Shown here piece by piece: positions 62,601-64,000 of a stretch of 64,000 nucleotides of DNA. Below the pieces are notes generated by a model. It was not told the DNA's origin. It searched no databases and saw only the letters and a list, made by a program, of their open reading frames with translations. How positions within the stretch are numbered: position 1 is the first letter of the stretch; each line of letters begins with the position of its first letter. The translations under genes were made by a program, and so were the position numbers. This DNA comes from Mycobacterium ostraviense (GTDB taxonomy: Bacteria; Actinomycetota; Actinomycetes; Mycobacteriales; Mycobacteriaceae). The stretch covers positions 3,079,002 through 3,143,001 of the forward strand of contig NZ_NKRE01000001.1 in NCBI RefSeq assembly GCF_002705925.1, read 5' to 3'.

Positions 62601-62927
62601 GGGCACCGTCGACAACAGCACGGTCTTGCCGGTGTTCTGCGGCCCGGCCAGTCCGGCGGCGGCCTGGCAGGGGATGGCGATGTTGAGTTCGGTGGCCACA
62701 TAGCCGATCAGCGGCGCCTCGACGCTGGTGAAGGTGCCGCTTTGCGGCCAGTTCAGCTGCGCGGTGGTTTGCTTGACCGGCAGCAGCGGGGTGGCCAGCG
62801 CCAGGATGGTCCCGAGCAGGCCCGCGACGGCGGCGACGAACCGAGCGATCCGGTAGTTTGCTCCCGCGTCGCTCACGGAGGTAGATGGTAATTGTTGCAG
62901 CGCGCCCGGTGCGGTTTCGGTGGCCAT
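59655..62927 (-). CDS. embC: Arabinosyltransferase EmbC
   Basis: Extends the arabinan of lipoarabinomannan. The 1090-residue protein has the GANTSDDGYILTMARVSEHAG catalytic loop, WFGTPEAPFGWYYDLLALWAH, FTPTKWTHHFGVFAGL (the proline motif of Emb proteins), and the C-terminal carbohydrate-binding module with PGINGSRARLPFNLDPARTPVLG. The start is the ATG at 62927, giving [12 protein letters not shown]; it shares one base with the aftA stop (TGATG), so translation is coupled. Longer frames upstream lie inside aftA and are not coding. Confidence 0.97.
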   Translation of the reverse strand: MATETAPGALQQLPSTSVSDAGANYRIARFVAAVAGLLGTILALATPLLPVKQTTAQLNWPQSGTFTSVEAPLIGYVATELNIAIPCQAAAGLAGPQNTGKTVLLSTVPKQAPIAVDRGLLIERANDDLVLVVRNVPVVSAPLSQVLSPACQQLTFTAHADKVAAEFVGLKQGPNTGHPGEPLRGERGGYDFRPQIVGVFTDLSGPTPPGLSFSATVDTRYSSSPTPLKMAAMILGLLSTAVALVALHVLDTADGTRHRRILPRRWWSVGGLDALVIAVLVWWHVVGANTSDDGYILTMARVSEHAGYMANYYRWFGTPEAPFGWYYDLLALWAHVSTASVWMRLPTLAMALTCWWLISREVIPRLGHAVKHSRAAAWTAAGMFLAVWLPLNNGLRPEPIIALGILLTWCSVERAVATSRLLPVAIACILGALTLFSGPTGIASIGALLVAIGPLRTILHRRYKQFGALPLLAPLLAAATVTAILIFRDQTFAGETGASLLKRAVGPSLKWFDEHIRYERLFMASPDGSVARRFAVLALVVALAVAVAMSLRKGRIPGTAAGPSRRIIGITIISFLAMMFTPTKWTHHFGVFAGLAGSLGALAAVAVTGAAMRSRRNRTVFAAVVIFVMALSFASVNGWWYVSNFGVPWSNSFPKWRWSLTTALLELSVLVLVVAAWFNFVDTDDGPPKTRIGARLARIIQSPLAIATWLLVIMEVASLTLGMISQYPAWSVGRSNLQAVTGKTCGLAEDVLVELDPDAGMLPPVSAPVAEALGAGLSEAFTPNGIPADVSADPVMERPGDRSFINDDGLVTGTEAGTEGGTTAAPGINGSRARLPFNLDPARTPVLGSWRTGIQVPALLRSGWYRLPPKEERNKTPLLVVSAAGRFDPREVQVQWATDDQAAPGHPGGSMSFADVGAVPAWRNLRAPLSAIPDSATQIRLVADDEDLAPQHWIALTPPRIPRLRTLQDVVGSKDPVFLDWLVGLAFPCQRPFGHQNGVIETPKWRILPDRFGAEANSPVMDKNGGGPLGITELLLRATTVASYLKDDWFRDWGSLQRLTPYYPDAEPARLQLGTVTRSGLWNPAPMREG

Positions 62928-64000
62928 CAGGTTCCCGCCGCCGGTCTGCGAATGGCCAGCACGAACGGGCCTATGGTGTCGACGCTGAAACGCGGGTCGG
63001 CGAAGAGCGCGGCCTTCAGGTCCACCGTGTAGCGACGGACGTTGGGCTGGTTGGGGTAGACGTCTTCGGCCAGCCGCAGGGTGTAGGTGTTGCTTGCGCC
63101 GCGGCGCATGAGGAAGACCGTCGGCGCCGGCCAGGGCAGCTTGTCCAGGGCGTCGATGAACTCGCCGGCGGTCTTGAGCTTGGCCCAGCTCTCGATCTGG
63201 GTGGCGCGCTTGTCGAACTGCGCCAGCGGGTTGGCGTAGTGCGACGTCAGCCCCTGGAAACCCCAATAGGGGTAGTACGACAGGAAGCTGTAGTCGGCGG
63301 TAAGCACCACGAGCTGATCCCGCGGTTTGCCGGTGACCTTTCTGATGGCGGCGTCAACCGCCGGGTAGTACTTCTCGGAGCCGGGCGGGCGCCGGTCACC
63401 GCGCTGGCCGTGGCCGTCGGTGTCGGTGTAGGCGACGGTCAGGTCGGGCCGCAGCACGTCGGGAATGTCCTGGCTGAACGCGATGGCGCCGGCCAGTCCG
63501 ATCGCACCGGCCACCGGGAGCACGGCACGGCTGCGTTTGGACAGTAGTTCTGCGGCTTCGACGAAGCCGAACACGCCCGCGGCGGCCAGCAGCACGGTCA
63601 ACGTCGGCTGCAGCCGAAACGACAGCAGCGTGGTGCGGGCCAGCGTGGTCAGCATCGACAGCAGCGACCACAGGTAGACGGCCAGCACACCGATGGCCAG
63701 CGCGCCGGCCCGGGTCGACGACCGCGCCCGGATCACCAGCCACAGGGTGCCCAGCAGGCACAGCGCGCCCAGCAGCGAGAACTGCAGCATCGGGAAGGTC
63801 AGTTCGGCGCCGTCGGCCGGCAGGTAGTGCTGGGCGCTGCCGGCGTTGCTGACCGGGTCGCGGGCCGCCCGCAGCAGATACGGCAGCCAGGTGCTGGAGC
63901 CGATGGCCGCCGCGATGACGCCGATGGCGGCCAGCCGGCGCAGCGGGTCGACGGCCGCCTTGAGGCCGCCGCGCCGCCACCGGGACCCGACCAGCAGCAG
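62927..64000 (-). CDS. aftA: Arabinofuranosyltransferase AftA (partial)
   Basis: Adds the first arabinofuranose to galactan. Only the C-terminal 357 residues are in the window; the frame is open to the last base. The visible part includes four or so membrane helices ([18 protein letters not shown], then [19 protein letters not shown] and [17 protein letters not shown]) and the periplasmic domain with [36 protein letters not shown] and SYAN-like [12 protein letters not shown]. The full protein is about 640 residues in M. tuberculosis. It begins the aftA-embC-embA-embB cluster. Confidence 0.95.
   Translation of the reverse strand: MLLVGSRWRRGGLKAAVDPLRRLAAIGVIAAAIGSSTWLPYLLRAARDPVSNAGSAQHYLPADGAELTFPMLQFSLLGALCLLGTLWLVIRARSSTRAGALAIGVLAVYLWSLLSMLTTLARTTLLSFRLQPTLTVLLAAAGVFGFVEAAELLSKRSRAVLPVAGAIGLAGAIAFSQDIPDVLRPDLTVAYTDTDGHGQRGDRRPPGSEKYYPAVDAAIRKVTGKPRDQLVVLTADYSFLSYYPYWGFQGLTSHYANPLAQFDKRATQIESWAKLKTAGEFIDALDKLPWPAPTVFLMRRGASNTYTLRLAEDVYPNQPNVRRYTVDLKAALFADPRFSVDTIGPFVLAIRRPAAGT

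Noticed and set aside
59655..63266. EmbC starting 113 codons further upstream
   Set aside because: The extra part is a frame-shifted reading of aftA; the ATG at 62927 gives the known N-terminus and the coupled stop.

Overview
The window is a high-GC actinobacterial chromosome segment whose gene content and order match, in reverse orientation, the Mycobacterium tuberculosis H37Rv stretch from sodA (Rv3846) to aftA (Rv3792). Arabinogalactan, mycolate and antigen 85 genes, Erp with GLTSP repeats, and protein sequences close to but distinct from the H37Rv and M. avium proteins I remember point to a slow-growing non-tuberculous Mycobacterium. The species is not resolved. Rv numbers and H37Rv comparisons are from memory; no search was run.

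Layout. 1-279 holds no gene I can support, only the sodA terminator. 280-6593 is an oxidative-stress and iron block: sodA, a 51-residue membrane peptide, an intergenic region with four DnaA-box-like sites, a zinc-ribbon DUF4328 protein coupled to glpQ1, the ferritin bfrB, and an LCP-family ligase and DUF2470 protein behind strong IdeR boxes. 6646-14463 carries pheA, a phosphoglycerate mutase family gene, a Cys-rich peptide, a zincin, a septum-formation protein, serS, a DUF2834 protein, and a TetR regulator with an FAD oxidoreductase. 14467-20471 holds an MBL-Rieske protein, an APH-type kinase, three tandem PlsC acyltransferases and a HAD phosphatase. The sulfolipid locus present here in H37Rv is absent and a long inverted repeat sits at the junction.

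20507-25063 is the most unusual part: a Gly-rich membrane-anchored protein, a glutathionylspermidine-synthase-like ATP-grasp ligase, a DUF350 membrane protein, and, converging on them, a fused PLP decarboxylase-spermidine synthase. It occupies the place of PE_PGRS62 in H37Rv and resembles the E. coli ygiBC/yjfKLMC sets. I read it as a polyamine-linked envelope modification system.

25077-47500 is the cell-wall core: a PGRP amidase, erp, the galactan/arabinan operon glf-glfT2-PAP2-ubiA-aftB, fbpA, fbpD, a cutinase-like hydrolase, then fadD32-pks13-accD4 for mycolic acid condensation. 47570-52637 has fadE35, a three-gene operon of small membrane proteins, a secreted protein and a Tat-exported arylsulfotransferase-like protein. 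52730-64000 is the aftA-embC-embA-embB cluster (ethambutol targets) on the minus strand, with aftA cut by the window end. Most operons are tightly coupled through ATGA, GTGA or TGATG overlaps. I saw no tRNA, rRNA, insertion sequence, prophage or CRISPR.
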